A stretch of 28,803 nucleotides of DNA from positions 1 through 28,803 of the IMG/VR virus record IMGVR_UViG_3300032893_002748; one strand, written 5' to 3'. The stretch is from a virus. Shown one piece after another: positions 1 to 8,079 of the stretch; within the stretch, counting starts at the first letter, position 1; every line of letters begins with the position of its first letter. Below the pieces are notes generated by a model, which saw nothing but the letters and a program-made list of their open reading frames with translations, was not told where the DNA came from and searched no databases. Position numbers and translations under genes: made by a program.

Positions 1-1649
1 TTAATATCAAATGCACAACAATGATGCATTAACCAGGCCACTTGTTCATAATTTCCTAGCGGGAATCTGACATGACCTTTTTTTATTTGCTCAAACATCT
101 CTGCTATCCAAAAATCTCTTTCAAAATTAATAACTTTTGGAAAAATTTCAGAATTATATTTTACTTTATTATTTATTTTTCCCGAGGCCTGCGATGAAAG
201 AAACTTATCTCCATATTGAGTTTGCATAACTTCACTAAAATCGTTAGTAAAACCAATATCCATTACGGCCAAATTAACAGAATATCTTCTCATCAATTCT
301 TCTAAATAGGTTTTCTTACTTTCTAAATCGTTTCTTTTGAATTTCATTGCATATTCAATTTTAAGACGATAAGGGCTTGATACAGACACTACTACCGCAG
401 TACTATAGCTTTGTCCTTGAAATTTAGATTTTCCACTATCAACTAATTGCTCTAAATCCTGTTTTGCGCCTATATCTACTCCCAAAAAAACCAAAGTATC
501 ATCTGATTTTGCTATTGAGGAAGAGAATTTTCTTTCAGGATCTCCTCCCTTCTCTCTAATTTCTTCAGGAGTTAAAATAGAAGCCTCTCCCTGAAAGAAT
601 TCTCCTAATACTTCGTTTTGATATGTTCTTTCTGTATTTGCTGGATGAATTCCTGGTTTTTGAGCTTCCATTTGCTCTCTTGTAAAACCAGGCATATATA
701 ACTGATTAATATGAAACCCTATTAAAGAACAATCTGCAACATCTCTTGTGGCAACCCATTTCCCTCTATCTGCTGCCTTATGCTTATCTTGTTCATGTCC
801 ACAATGAGTACATCTAACAATATATTCATAAATCCAAATGTTCTCCCAATCATTATTTCCTGGAGTATACAGTGGGAAGTGCTTTTCACATTTTTCACAA
901 CCAAGATAATAATATTGCTGCGAGGATTTCTCCCATATCTTCCAGAATTCCGATCCTTTTTGTTTTGGCGTACCGAAATATACCTGAACTCCCTGATTAC
1001 CATATGGAGACTTATTTAATATTTTTAAAGAATTTCCTACGCCATCTAATCCCATGTCCTGAATTTCATCAAATAATAAAATATCAGCAGTTTTTCCTCT
1101 TAATCTATTACCATCAAGGCCAACAGATTCAATCCATAAATGATTTCCTCCAACGAATTGTTTAAATTGCAAAGAATCATTGGCTGAAGCAGACTGATCC
1201 AATAAACTTTGCATATATGTTTTTGCCTTCCCGGTTTTTTTATCAGGCTCTTCAATTACCAATGAATCTTGTATCATTGGATTTAATTTTGATTTAGAAT
1301 ATGCAAAGGCCAAATCAAGCTGAGGAAACGCATGGACAACTCTAATTGGGGGTTTGCCGTTAACACCAAAATGTCCGGAACCCATAAAAAACATTTCAAG
1401 AACGGCGGCCATAGTGGTTCCTCCAACCTGTCTTGATTTTAAAATTACAACTCCCTTGCTATCTTTTTCTAATGCCTTAATTCCAATATATCTATAAATA
1501 TCAACAAATGGCTTATATCCATTGTTCGTTAATCTAAAAGGTTTTCCTTCTAGTTTAAGATACTTTTCGGCAAATGCAACAGGATCTATATTTAATAAAG
1601 AATTTTTAATCCTTTCAAATACTGGATCTTTATTACTTTCTTTCGCCAT
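1..1649 (-). CDS. terL: Phage terminase large subunit, GpA-like (C-terminus cut by window edge)
   Basis: This is the motor that cuts concatemeric phage DNA and pumps it into the prohead. I translated it by eye; 549 codons are visible and the frame is still open at base 1. The ATPase has a P-loop of the form KSRQVGGTT (residues 71-79), with the lysine at the front as in lambda gpA rather than in the usual GK[ST] place. Walker B is DILLFDE (189-195) and the coupling motif is YFGTP (224-228). Four cysteines (251, 254, 280, 283) form a zinc ribbon between ATPase and nuclease, as in the Terminase_GpA family. The RNase H-like nuclease begins at FLGVDIG (388-394). The ATG at 1649 follows a 22-nt AT-rich gap with no clear ribosome site. 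It is the last gene of a same-strand block of probable virion genes. The family call is firm; the lambda-like subtype is inference. Confidence 0.93.
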   Translation of the reverse strand, partial: MAKESNKDPVFERIKNSLLNIDPVAFAEKYLKLEGKPFRLTNNGYKPFVDIYRYIGIKALEKDSKGVVILKSRQVGGTTMAAVLEMFFMGSGHFGVNGKPPIRVVHAFPQLDLAFAYSKSKLNPMIQDSLVIEEPDKKTGKAKTYMQSLLDQSASANDSLQFKQFVGGNHLWIESVGLDGNRLRGKTADILLFDEIQDMGLDGVGNSLKILNKSPYGNQGVQVYFGTPKQKGSEFWKIWEKSSQQYYYLGCEKCEKHFPLYTPGNNDWENIWIYEYIVRCTHCGHEQDKHKAADRGKWVATRDVADCSLIGFHINQLYMPGFTREQMEAQKPGIHPANTERTYQNEVLGEFFQGEASILTPEEIREKGGDPERKFSSSIAKSDDTLVFLGVDIGAKQDLEQLVDSGKSKFQGQSYSTAVVVSVSSPYRLKIEYAMKFKRNDLESKKTYLEELMRRYSVNLAVMDIGFTNDFSEVMQTQYGDKFLSSQASGKINNKVKYNSEIFPKVINFERDFWIAEMFEQIKKGHVRFPLGNYEQVAWLMHHCCAFDI

Positions 1650-1671
1650 ATATTAAATATATCAATAAATA

Positions 1672-2280
1672 TTATTGTTTAACTACCGGCTCTAATATCG
1701 CAAGTGGGTCTTTTCCAACCTCATCGCCGGTATCTGTTAAATCAGATTTTCCAAGATTATGATTAATGTCTTGATTAATACCTTTTTGTGTTTTGACCAA
1801 AACTATCTTATCATTAATATATTTTTTTACATCGTCTCCGACATCATGCGGATTTTCTAACTTATCTTTTATTGATTTTATTTTTAAAACCTCATCTATT
1901 ATTGCCTGTATTGATATTCCAGGACGGCTTTCTGTAAAATTATCTATAAATATTTTTAATTCTGGAACTTTTTTAAATATTTCTGGTTCTGAATGACCTG
2001 GTACATATCCGGTCTTACCAGCTTTCTTTTCTTGCAGATATTTACTTAATCCTGTTCTATGCTGAAGATCTTTAACTGCATCTTCCACTGTAGAATATTT
2101 TGATTTTGTATTACCTAATATTTCATTTATTTGATCATAAATAGAATTTTTAGGAGTTGTTGAATTTTTTTCTAAATTTTTAAAAAAATCATCTGCCCAT
2201 TCAGGATCTTTTTGATTTGGTCCAGAAAAGGAAGTATCTCTTGAAATTACTGGATTATTTCTGTAGTATTTTTTACTCAT
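1672..2280 (-). CDS. Hypothetical protein upstream of terminase
   Basis: This 202-residue protein is not recognised. It is hydrophilic and charged, with no membrane segment, signal peptide or cysteine pairs. The first 60 residues are rich in Asn, Ser and Asp and look disordered; residues of about 100-165 (PEIFKKVPELKIF through KDKLENPHDVGDDVKKYI) look helical. The start is well supported: a GGGTGA ribosome site lies 3 nt before the ATG and is made from the last codons of the preceding gene, which ends 3 nt upstream, so the two are probably translationally coupled. Its place directly before the large terminase suggests a packaging or head-assembly role, but that is inference from position only. 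Confidence 0.7.
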   Translation of the reverse strand: MSKKYYRNNPVISRDTSFSGPNQKDPEWADDFFKNLEKNSTTPKNSIYDQINEILGNTKSKYSTVEDAVKDLQHRTGLSKYLQEKKAGKTGYVPGHSEPEIFKKVPELKIFIDNFTESRPGISIQAIIDEVLKIKSIKDKLENPHDVGDDVKKYINDKIVLVKTQKGINQDINHNLGKSDLTDTGDEVGKDPLAILEPVVKQ

Positions 2281-2283
2281 AGA

Positions 2284-3195
2284 TCACCCAGGATAATTTC
2301 TATTAAGACTTCCGCCCTCTCTATTGGTCGTGTCTTCATCTGGACCATAAATAAAGTCTCTACGAATTGGCATATTCATATCAAATAAAAGTTGAATAAG
2401 CTCTGTTTGTTGATTTAGATCTAGCTTGTGTTTTTTGACCATTTCTTTATATAACTCTTCTAAATCTTGGCCGCCAGATATGGTGCCATTCACAATTGCT
2501 CTTGCTATACTTGATATTAGAAGCGGAACTACAATTACAGTTCCAGAAACAAATGGAGCTTTTTGAGCCTCTTTTACAATCTCTTCGTTATTTGATAAAT
2601 CGGCTTTCTTTTTTCTATTATATTTTTTATCTCTAACCTGAGTTAATCTATCTTCAAGCCTATCTATGCCATCATAAATTTGATCCATGGCATCAGAGAC
2701 CTTATTAGAATCAATCTCCCCTCTATAGTCTCTTTGCATGGCCTTGGATATTTCTGAAAGAACTCGCTTTAAATACGAGATAGCGCGCTCTAATCCCGGA
2801 ACATCTTTTCCAGAGTGTTGCGGAACTCTATCAAGAACATCTTTTAGCCAAAACAAAAATTTACTTAAATCAGGAATATCAAAATGGTCTTTTAGTTCAA
2901 TAACTTCTTCCTTACTTTTATCACTATCTTTATCCTTGCTTTTCTTTTCTTCTTTATCTGGGCCCTCTTCCACTTCTATCACATCTTCTGGGGCGCCTGG
3001 AAGAGATGGTAATTTAAATACTATTTCAAATGGCTCTTCTGAAACGACCTGTGGTTCACAAACCTCAAGCTCTTTTTTTTCAGCGGGAGCCTCTTCATAT
3101 ACAACTACATTACCTGCCTCATCATTATCTTCTGATGAAGGCATTTCAATTTCTATATTTTCCATTTGTAATTGTGCACTTTTGTATAGGGACAT
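2284..3195 (-). CDS. Hypothetical acidic, partly helical protein (probable virion or assembly)
   Basis: This 303-residue protein is not recognised. The first ~100 residues are strongly acidic and low in complexity, ending in a run of alternating K, D, E and S around residues 80-97. A helical, charged middle follows (LSKFLFWLKDVLDRV, then ISYLKRVLSEISKAMQ). A short hydrophobic, glycine-bearing stretch near residues 215-240 (VSGTVIVVPLLISSIARAI) could be a membrane or buried helix. The ATG is preceded by AAAGG about 8 nt upstream. A 49-nt gap separates it from the upstream gene. The acidic disordered head with a compact tail would fit a scaffold or virion-interior protein, but nothing in the sequence proves it. 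Confidence 0.7.
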   Translation of the reverse strand: MSLYKSAQLQMENIEIEMPSSEDNDEAGNVVVYEEAPAEKKELEVCEPQVVSEEPFEIVFKLPSLPGAPEDVIEVEEGPDKEEKKSKDKDSDKSKEEVIELKDHFDIPDLSKFLFWLKDVLDRVPQHSGKDVPGLERAISYLKRVLSEISKAMQRDYRGEIDSNKVSDAMDQIYDGIDRLEDRLTQVRDKKYNRKKKADLSNNEEIVKEAQKAPFVSGTVIVVPLLISSIARAIVNGTISGGQDLEELYKEMVKKHKLDLNQQTELIQLLFDMNMPIRRDFIYGPDEDTTNREGGSLNRNYPG

Positions 3196-3244
3196 AATAT
3201 TAACCTTTATGTATAAAACTCAATTATATGTCAAATTAATGCTA

Positions 3245-3709
3245 TCATCCGGCTTTGATCTTCTTTAAAATACTAAAAGCACTGGCATATTCACTTAACC
3301 CATAATATAAGTTTCTATTATAAAACGGATCTCCTGGTCCACTCATTGGCGGAACCGTATAAAGACCACTAAAACCAATTCCGTTCATTATTTGAGAGTA
3401 ATATTCAGACCCTTCAAATAATGGATTTTTTTGACCCGCAGATGAATCTCCAAACGAACATTCTACTGATTTATGACTTTTATTAAATAAATGATTGGCA
3501 TATTTACATTGAGACGGTGAAACAGATGATAAAATCTTCATGTTATTTGATCTTATCTTTTCTTCTTCATTTTTGGCTTCTTCTGATGCGGAATCATCTA
3601 TTTTAGTCATTTTATCTACAGAAATTCCCGCAGATCTGCATCCGTATGGTATTGGTAATCCAAACGGGCAGGGCGTTTCTTTATTTCTTATAACTGCAAG
3701 TTTTTTCAT
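3245..3709 (-). CDS. Hypothetical protein with spaced cysteines
   Basis: This 154-residue protein is not recognised. The N-terminus carries a Cys-x7-Cys loop (CPFGLPIPYGC, residues ~14-24), and a second Cys pair spaced by 15 residues lies in the middle (CKYANHLF through ECSFGD). Together these could bind a metal or form disulphides. The C-terminal half is rich in Gly, Pro, Tyr and Ser, as seen in some virion proteins. Its ATG overlaps the stop of the upstream nucleotidyltransferase in an ATGA arrangement with no ribosome site of its own, which implies translational re-initiation and shared expression with that gene. Confidence 0.68.
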   Translation of the reverse strand: MKKLAVIRNKETPCPFGLPIPYGCRSAGISVDKMTKIDDSASEEAKNEEEKIRSNNMKILSSVSPSQCKYANHLFNKSHKSVECSFGDSSAGQKNPLFEGSEYYSQIMNGIGFSGLYTVPPMSGPGDPFYNRNLYYGLSEYASAFSILKKIKAG

Positions 3710-4641
3710 TTTGGTCGTGTTTTAAGCATTTTCTTTAGTTGTTTTTTTCTACTTTTCATTTTCTTTTTTCTAAAATCCGAGACACTTTTATATTTATCTA
3801 TATTGCTGAATAGGCCGGTTCCAGGGCCGGTTTTATTCTCGGCATAGTCATAGTTTCTAAAAAATTGAGCTTCTTTTTTATTAGCGCCAACAAGAGACCT
3901 TTTGGCAAAATATGGATATAAAGATTCGGTAATTGGTATAGATCCCCATAAATCAAGCTCATCGAATAAAGCAAGAGTATTATTCAAATTATATTTTAGG
4001 GATCTATCTATATTTTTCTTGAGAAGGGAAATATCTGCTAAAGATATATTTTTTTTATTATTTGCTATCCAGTCTTTAATATCCTGATCTATACTGAAAT
4101 TAAGTTTAGATGATAAATATATTGCCCTCATAATTCTATTTGGGTTTTCTGACATTGTTATATATGCAGGCATACATGTTTTTAATTTCTTATCATCTAT
4201 GTCTTTTAGTCCAACTCCAAGCGGGTCCTGAATATCCTGCAAATTAAAGTTTAGTAAAAGAGCATTGCATGTAAAATCTCTGCTATACATTTCTTTTTGT
4301 AAATTTGATGGATTTTCAATTCCTTTTTCTTTTAAGAATTGTTCTGCATGTGGACTAATAAAATTAGATGAAAAATCTATTTTTAAATTTCCAAAATATA
4401 TAGAAGTATGACCATCATCCATTGTTCTTGAGACAATATCAAATTTTTTTTGAAATTCTATTGATACTTCTTTCGCTAAATTATGAATGGTTTTATCGCC
4501 AGTTGTAATATCTAAATCTAAAATATTTTCTTTTTTTCCCATATATCTATCACGAGCTATACCTCCACAAATGTATGGCTGCGAAGAACCTATATTCAAG
4601 TGAATCTGTTCTATACTCTTAAGAACTTCACGAAGCTTCAT
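3706..4641 (-). CDS. CCA-adding / poly(A) polymerase family nucleotidyltransferase
   Basis: This is a class II tRNA-nucleotidyltransferase/poly(A)-polymerase head domain, whose members add CCA or A residues to RNA 3' ends. Visible motifs are ICGGIARDRYMG (residues 24-35) with the DLD carboxylates at 42-44, a third acid in KIDF (88-91), the RDFTCNAL motif (121-128) and the NPNRIMRA block (166-173). Bacterial enzymes are usually about 400 residues; this one has 311, so the body and tail are shortened. It ends in a very basic stretch (about residues 288-311, many K and R) that could hold RNA. The start has AGGAT close before the ATG and lies 1 nt after the upstream stop. It overlaps the next gene by 4 nt. 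Whether it is CCA-specific, poly(A)-specific or a tRNA-repair enzyme cannot be told here; no tRNA gene is in the window. Confidence 0.88.
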   Translation of the reverse strand: MKLREVLKSIEQIHLNIGSSQPYICGGIARDRYMGKKENILDLDITTGDKTIHNLAKEVSIEFQKKFDIVSRTMDDGHTSIYFGNLKIDFSSNFISPHAEQFLKEKGIENPSNLQKEMYSRDFTCNALLLNFNLQDIQDPLGVGLKDIDDKKLKTCMPAYITMSENPNRIMRAIYLSSKLNFSIDQDIKDWIANNKKNISLADISLLKKNIDRSLKYNLNNTLALFDELDLWGSIPITESLYPYFAKRSLVGANKKEAQFFRNYDYAENKTGPGTGLFSNIDKYKSVSDFRKKKMKSRKKQLKKMLKTRPK

Positions 4642-4642
4642 A

Positions 4643-6208
4643 TTATCCTATTGGCTTTTGTGTCGTAGGCGCTGGTGTAGTAGGCGGCTTTATTTTCGCA
4701 GGTGTTTCCGGTAGCTCTTCTTTAATTTCTACCTCTGGCTTTTCTTTGCCCTCAAGCTTAGACCCAACCTCTTGATCTCTCAATTTTTGTCGCATTTCCT
4801 TTCTTTCTTTTTCTATCTTTTGAGAGCTATCAAGATTTTGTTTAATTTTTTGAATTTCTGGATTGCTTATTTCAACATCATCAGGATTTAAATCGATTTG
4901 CTTCGATTCCATTGCGCCCTTTAGTTTAGATAAAATATTATCTATACGAATTTGGCAATATTGAGTTGCATCGAGATTTCTATTTTGCGCCTCTGATAAA
5001 TCTCCGAAATATGTCGATAATCCAAGTTTATTCAACATAATATCAATAATAGCTAATTGTCTTGCTATCTCTCTTTTCTTAAAAATAGCATTAACTTCTT
5101 CTAACTTTCCAATAACATCTGATATTGTTATATTAGAGAAGGCGGCATCAAGAAGCTTATCAAAATTATCTTTTCCTTCTTGATTTTGTTGTATATTTTT
5201 AATTTCTACATTTTCTTTTTGTTGAGGAACATTATTGACAGCTGCATCTTGAGATAACACAATAAACCCATCATTATCTGCAGCGGCATCAATTTCTATA
5301 TCTTCTACCTCATTGATATCTGTTAATCCAAAGGTGCTTAAATTATCAAGAAAGCCCTGCATTCCTTCAAACGCTTTTTCATCTTTCTTTTTATCTTTTT
5401 GATCTTCTTTTTTGTCTTTTTCATCAGATACCTCGATATCTTCTGGTTTTTTACCAAGATCTTTAAGTGCCGGAGTTGGATTTTCAAGCGTTCCAGTTCC
5501 ATCTATTTTATCACCTAAAGGCAGAGGTCCCTGATTTGCATTATAGGCACCAGGAGTATGTTGTGCAATTTTTATTAAGATTTCAGAAGATTTTTCATAT
5601 CCTTTTTTTAACAACATATTTGCTTGTCTAACAATCATATCATTATATATTGTATTGGCAAAACTCTTCTTATTAACTTTTTGTATTTGTTTTTTTAATT
5701 CATATATCGAATTTAATAAAGCATCAAACTCATCACCTGCAAAAATATGACCGTCTTTTGATGTTAGCAATTTTTCTACAGAATTTAATCTACCAATTAT
5801 TCTTCTTCTTTGCTCTTCTATAATTAATTGCTTATTTTCAGCAGGAGGTTGATTTGTTGGAATAAAACTCATATCATCTGCTTTATGAGTATCAATAGAT
5901 TTTATAGGACTTGGAATTTTTGGATTTGGCAAAAAGTATCCAGGAACATCTTCGCTCATATAGAAATTGTGTTGAGCTGTTTTATATTTTAAATAATCTT
6001 TTGACTCATAATATTTAAGCCAATTTTTAAAATCAAATTGCTCTGTTTCTGGCCAAGCGGAAATAATGCTTTTAGTAGCATTATCTCGTGAAAAGCCATA
6101 ATTAACTTTTAGATAAATATCCTGAGCCGCCTTTATCCATTTTGACAGGTCGTATGTCGGCTTTCTTGATATATATTCATCAAAATTAGGGTATGATTTC
6201 TTTTGCAT
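4643..6208 (-). CDS. Hypothetical 521-residue protein, probable virion component
   Basis: I do not recognise this protein. The N-terminal ~95 residues are aromatic-rich (many W, Y and F: DLSKWIKAAQDIY, FDFKNWLKYYES) and look folded. Residues ~125-220 and ~330-465 are predominantly helical and probably coiled. Between them lies an acidic, lysine-rich low-complexity stretch (about 245-275). The last ~45 residues are rich in Pro, Thr, Lys and Glu and are probably disordered. No catalytic motif is visible. A ribosome site AGGT lies 5 nt before the ATG. It sits between another unknown gene and the nucleotidyltransferase, which starts 1 nt after its stop. A structural role is inferred from size, composition and place in the block that ends in the terminase. 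Confidence 0.72.
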   Translation of the reverse strand: MQKKSYPNFDEYISRKPTYDLSKWIKAAQDIYLKVNYGFSRDNATKSIISAWPETEQFDFKNWLKYYESKDYLKYKTAQHNFYMSEDVPGYFLPNPKIPSPIKSIDTHKADDMSFIPTNQPPAENKQLIIEEQRRRIIGRLNSVEKLLTSKDGHIFAGDEFDALLNSIYELKKQIQKVNKKSFANTIYNDMIVRQANMLLKKGYEKSSEILIKIAQHTPGAYNANQGPLPLGDKIDGTGTLENPTPALKDLGKKPEDIEVSDEKDKKEDQKDKKKDEKAFEGMQGFLDNLSTFGLTDINEVEDIEIDAAADNDGFIVLSQDAAVNNVPQQKENVEIKNIQQNQEGKDNFDKLLDAAFSNITISDVIGKLEEVNAIFKKREIARQLAIIDIMLNKLGLSTYFGDLSEAQNRNLDATQYCQIRIDNILSKLKGAMESKQIDLNPDDVEISNPEIQKIKQNLDSSQKIEKERKEMRQKLRDQEVGSKLEGKEKPEVEIKEELPETPAKIKPPTTPAPTTQKPIG

Positions 6209-6248
6209 TATTTACCTATCTAATAGTAGCAAATATATGCAAAAATAA

Positions 6249-7007
6249 TCACTCGTTATTAGAATGAAGACTACCTATAACCTCTGATTTTAACATTTCT
6301 GCTTGTTGTAGTCGTTCATCTATAGGCAGCATCTTTATTTCTTGTGCTTTTAATTTTTGCATTTCTTGGTTAAACATATCTATAAATAACATCGATGTTT
6401 CGTGATCTAATTTAGACAATATTTCTTTTATAACATTAAATACAACATCAATATGGCGGTCTACAACCTGAATATTAATATTGTTTTGTTGCATAATTTG
6501 GTCTGGACCCCCATTTAGTATGGTATCATATTTTTCTAAAATAGCAGTTAATGAATTAAACCATTCAATTAAGGTTCTGTCCATTTTAATATTTCTGGGG
6601 TCTTCTTGAATTAAATCAAATACCTGTGATGCTCGATGCTCTATTCCAACAACTAATTTTTTAACTACTGTTTTAATATCTATTTCTTTATCTATGTATT
6701 CATTTAATTTTTGATGATATGTTGGATTTTTTTGTATTGCCTCATTTAGTTCTTTTTCCGGATCTCTAATGCTCTCATTAACAGAATACAAATCATCTTT
6801 TATTTTTGTATAAATATCAAGATAATTATCATTAATATATTTTAAATCTTTTTCACTGATAACAAAATCTCTATTTATTTCCGAATATTTTGCCGATAAA
6901 GTCTCATGAATATCCTTAAATGATATTCCTATGACCATTTGAGATACTATTTGATCTCTATCTGGATGATCGAGAAAAAGTTTTATTTTATCTTTTTTAT
7001 TGGCCAT
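6249..7007 (-). CDS. Hypothetical helical protein (possible small-terminase-like)
   Basis: This 252-residue, almost entirely helical protein lacks cysteine. Residues 10-70 contain a segment (RDQIVSQMVIGISFKDIHETLSAKY) whose spacing resembles the helix-turn-helix of phage small terminase subunits, followed by helices that could oligomerise. The C-terminal ~100 residues (DRHIDVVFNVIKEILSKLDHETSMLFIDMFNQEMQ, split here only by description) would form a helical bundle. The large terminase is about 4.6 kb downstream in the same block, so a small-terminase role is possible but weakly supported. The ribosome site is poor (AAG about 5 nt before the ATG). It lies 18 nt after the stop... of no other gene on its downstream side within 40 nt. 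Confidence 0.62.
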   Translation of the reverse strand: MANKKDKIKLFLDHPDRDQIVSQMVIGISFKDIHETLSAKYSEINRDFVISEKDLKYINDNYLDIYTKIKDDLYSVNESIRDPEKELNEAIQKNPTYHQKLNEYIDKEIDIKTVVKKLVVGIEHRASQVFDLIQEDPRNIKMDRTLIEWFNSLTAILEKYDTILNGGPDQIMQQNNINIQVVDRHIDVVFNVIKEILSKLDHETSMLFIDMFNQEMQKLKAQEIKMLPIDERLQQAEMLKSEVIGSLHSNNE

Positions 7008-7025
7008 AACTTACTGCTAAAATAA

Positions 7026-7724
7026 TCAGCGTGTTTTTGATTCTCTGGTATCAAAGACCATTTTTTCAATGGGTAATATCGTAGCGCTTTGATTTTGAAC
7101 CGATGTGCCAGGAATCTTATTTCCTTTTAAAGTCTCAAAACCAACCTCATAATTATAAGTCTTACCATCGAGCGGGCATCTTACTTCTCTATGGCCCACT
7201 CTTTCTACTTGCATTCCGGGATGATCTGGACAATATCTTGTATCAATTGGGGCTTCAAGAGGGCGTTTTTCTTTTAAATATTTGCTTTTTTCAAGACCCT
7301 CTAATGCATCGGCTACGAAATTATATTCATCATGTTTTTCTTTTATATCTTTGTAGCGCTTTTTAATTTCTTCTATTCTGCTTTCATCACGCATTTTTAC
7401 ATCATCAGATGCATACTTTGGAGCAGCAATAGTCATCAATAATTCATCTAAAACAGAAGCATATTTCATTAAATCAGGATCTTCACTTTTATCAAAGAAA
7501 TCAGCCATTGCTACAATTTCGTTTAAATTCTCAATTGTATTATCTTCTGATTTTTCTATTTCGTCAATTTCACTCGCACATTTTTCTAAAATACCATTAA
7601 TTTCAGCCATTGCGTTAGCGACAAGTCCGAGCTTTATTTCATCATCTTCTGCCGAAACTAATAAATCATTTTGTGGATTATCAAAGTATCTGGCTATTTG
7701 TTTTATTTTTTGAGATATTTTCAT
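7026..7724 (-). CDS. Hypothetical protein with a small C-terminal zinc-binding-like motif
   Basis: This 232-residue protein is not recognised. The first ~125 residues are acidic and helical (CASEIDEIEKSEDN, DEYNFVADALEGLEK). Around residues 165-190 a compact motif appears: YCPDHPGM, then RCPLDGKTYNYE, a Cys-x-x-His / Cys-x-x-Asp layout like a degenerate zinc knuckle or rubredoxin-like loop. The ending is an extended tail rich in Thr, Ser and basic residues. The start is good: GGGGAT a few nt before the ATG, which overlaps the upstream stop as ATGA, so the two genes are probably co-translated. The role is unknown; a virion or assembly part is plausible by neighbourhood. Confidence 0.7.
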   Translation of the reverse strand: MKISQKIKQIARYFDNPQNDLLVSAEDDEIKLGLVANAMAEINGILEKCASEIDEIEKSEDNTIENLNEIVAMADFFDKSEDPDLMKYASVLDELLMTIAAPKYASDDVKMRDESRIEEIKKRYKDIKEKHDEYNFVADALEGLEKSKYLKEKRPLEAPIDTRYCPDHPGMQVERVGHREVRCPLDGKTYNYEVGFETLKGNKIPGTSVQNQSATILPIEKMVFDTRESKTR

Positions 7725-8071
7725 TTGATCCCCATTACTGATTTATTTTCCTGACAAATTTCTCCAATTGATTTTAGTATTTGATATAAATTAGAGACTT
7801 GTGCATCATAATATTTGTATAATTCTAATTTTTGAGCCTCATTTAATGTTGATAAATTACGCAAATCATTTGACATTTTTTGAATAACGCCATCTATGTC
7901 TGCAGGAACGGACTTCTTAATACCATTAAGAACACCTAATAGCTTCATTGCTCCTTTTATACCTTCTTCTAAATTATATCTATTGGATTGTTTAAAATCA
8001 GGGGGCATCGGTTCTTTCGTTGCCTCTTGTGATAATTTTAGAATAGATTTTACTCTATCTTTTGAATTCAT
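7721..8071 (-). CDS. Small hypothetical helical protein
   Basis: I place the start at the ATG at 8071, giving 116 residues (MNSKDRVKS at the N-terminus). A longer reading from a TTG at 8083 adds four residues, but the GAGG ribosome site sits inside that extension, 6 nt before the ATG, so the ATG is preferred. The protein is helical (MKLLGVLNGIKKSV, LYKYYDAQVSNLYQILKSIG) with a single Cys near the end and no recognisable motif. It overlaps the next gene by 4 nt (ATGA), and the upstream gene's TGA lies just before the ribosome site. It is probably an accessory virion or assembly protein, by position only. Confidence 0.68.
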   Translation of the reverse strand: MNSKDRVKSILKLSQEATKEPMPPDFKQSNRYNLEEGIKGAMKLLGVLNGIKKSVPADIDGVIQKMSNDLRNLSTLNEAQKLELYKYYDAQVSNLYQILKSIGEICQENKSVMGIK

Positions 8072-8079
8072 TTTATACC

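Noticed and set aside
780-1165. Open frames on the plus strand over the terminase gene, and similar plus-strand frames elsewhere
   Set aside because: They lie opposite genes with clear protein families or strong ribosome sites, have no ribosome sites or motifs of their own, and no other plus-strand gene exists in the window.
6249-7007. Firm small-terminase call
   Set aside because: Only a helix pattern supports it; no conserved motif could be confirmed by eye, so it stays a possibility.
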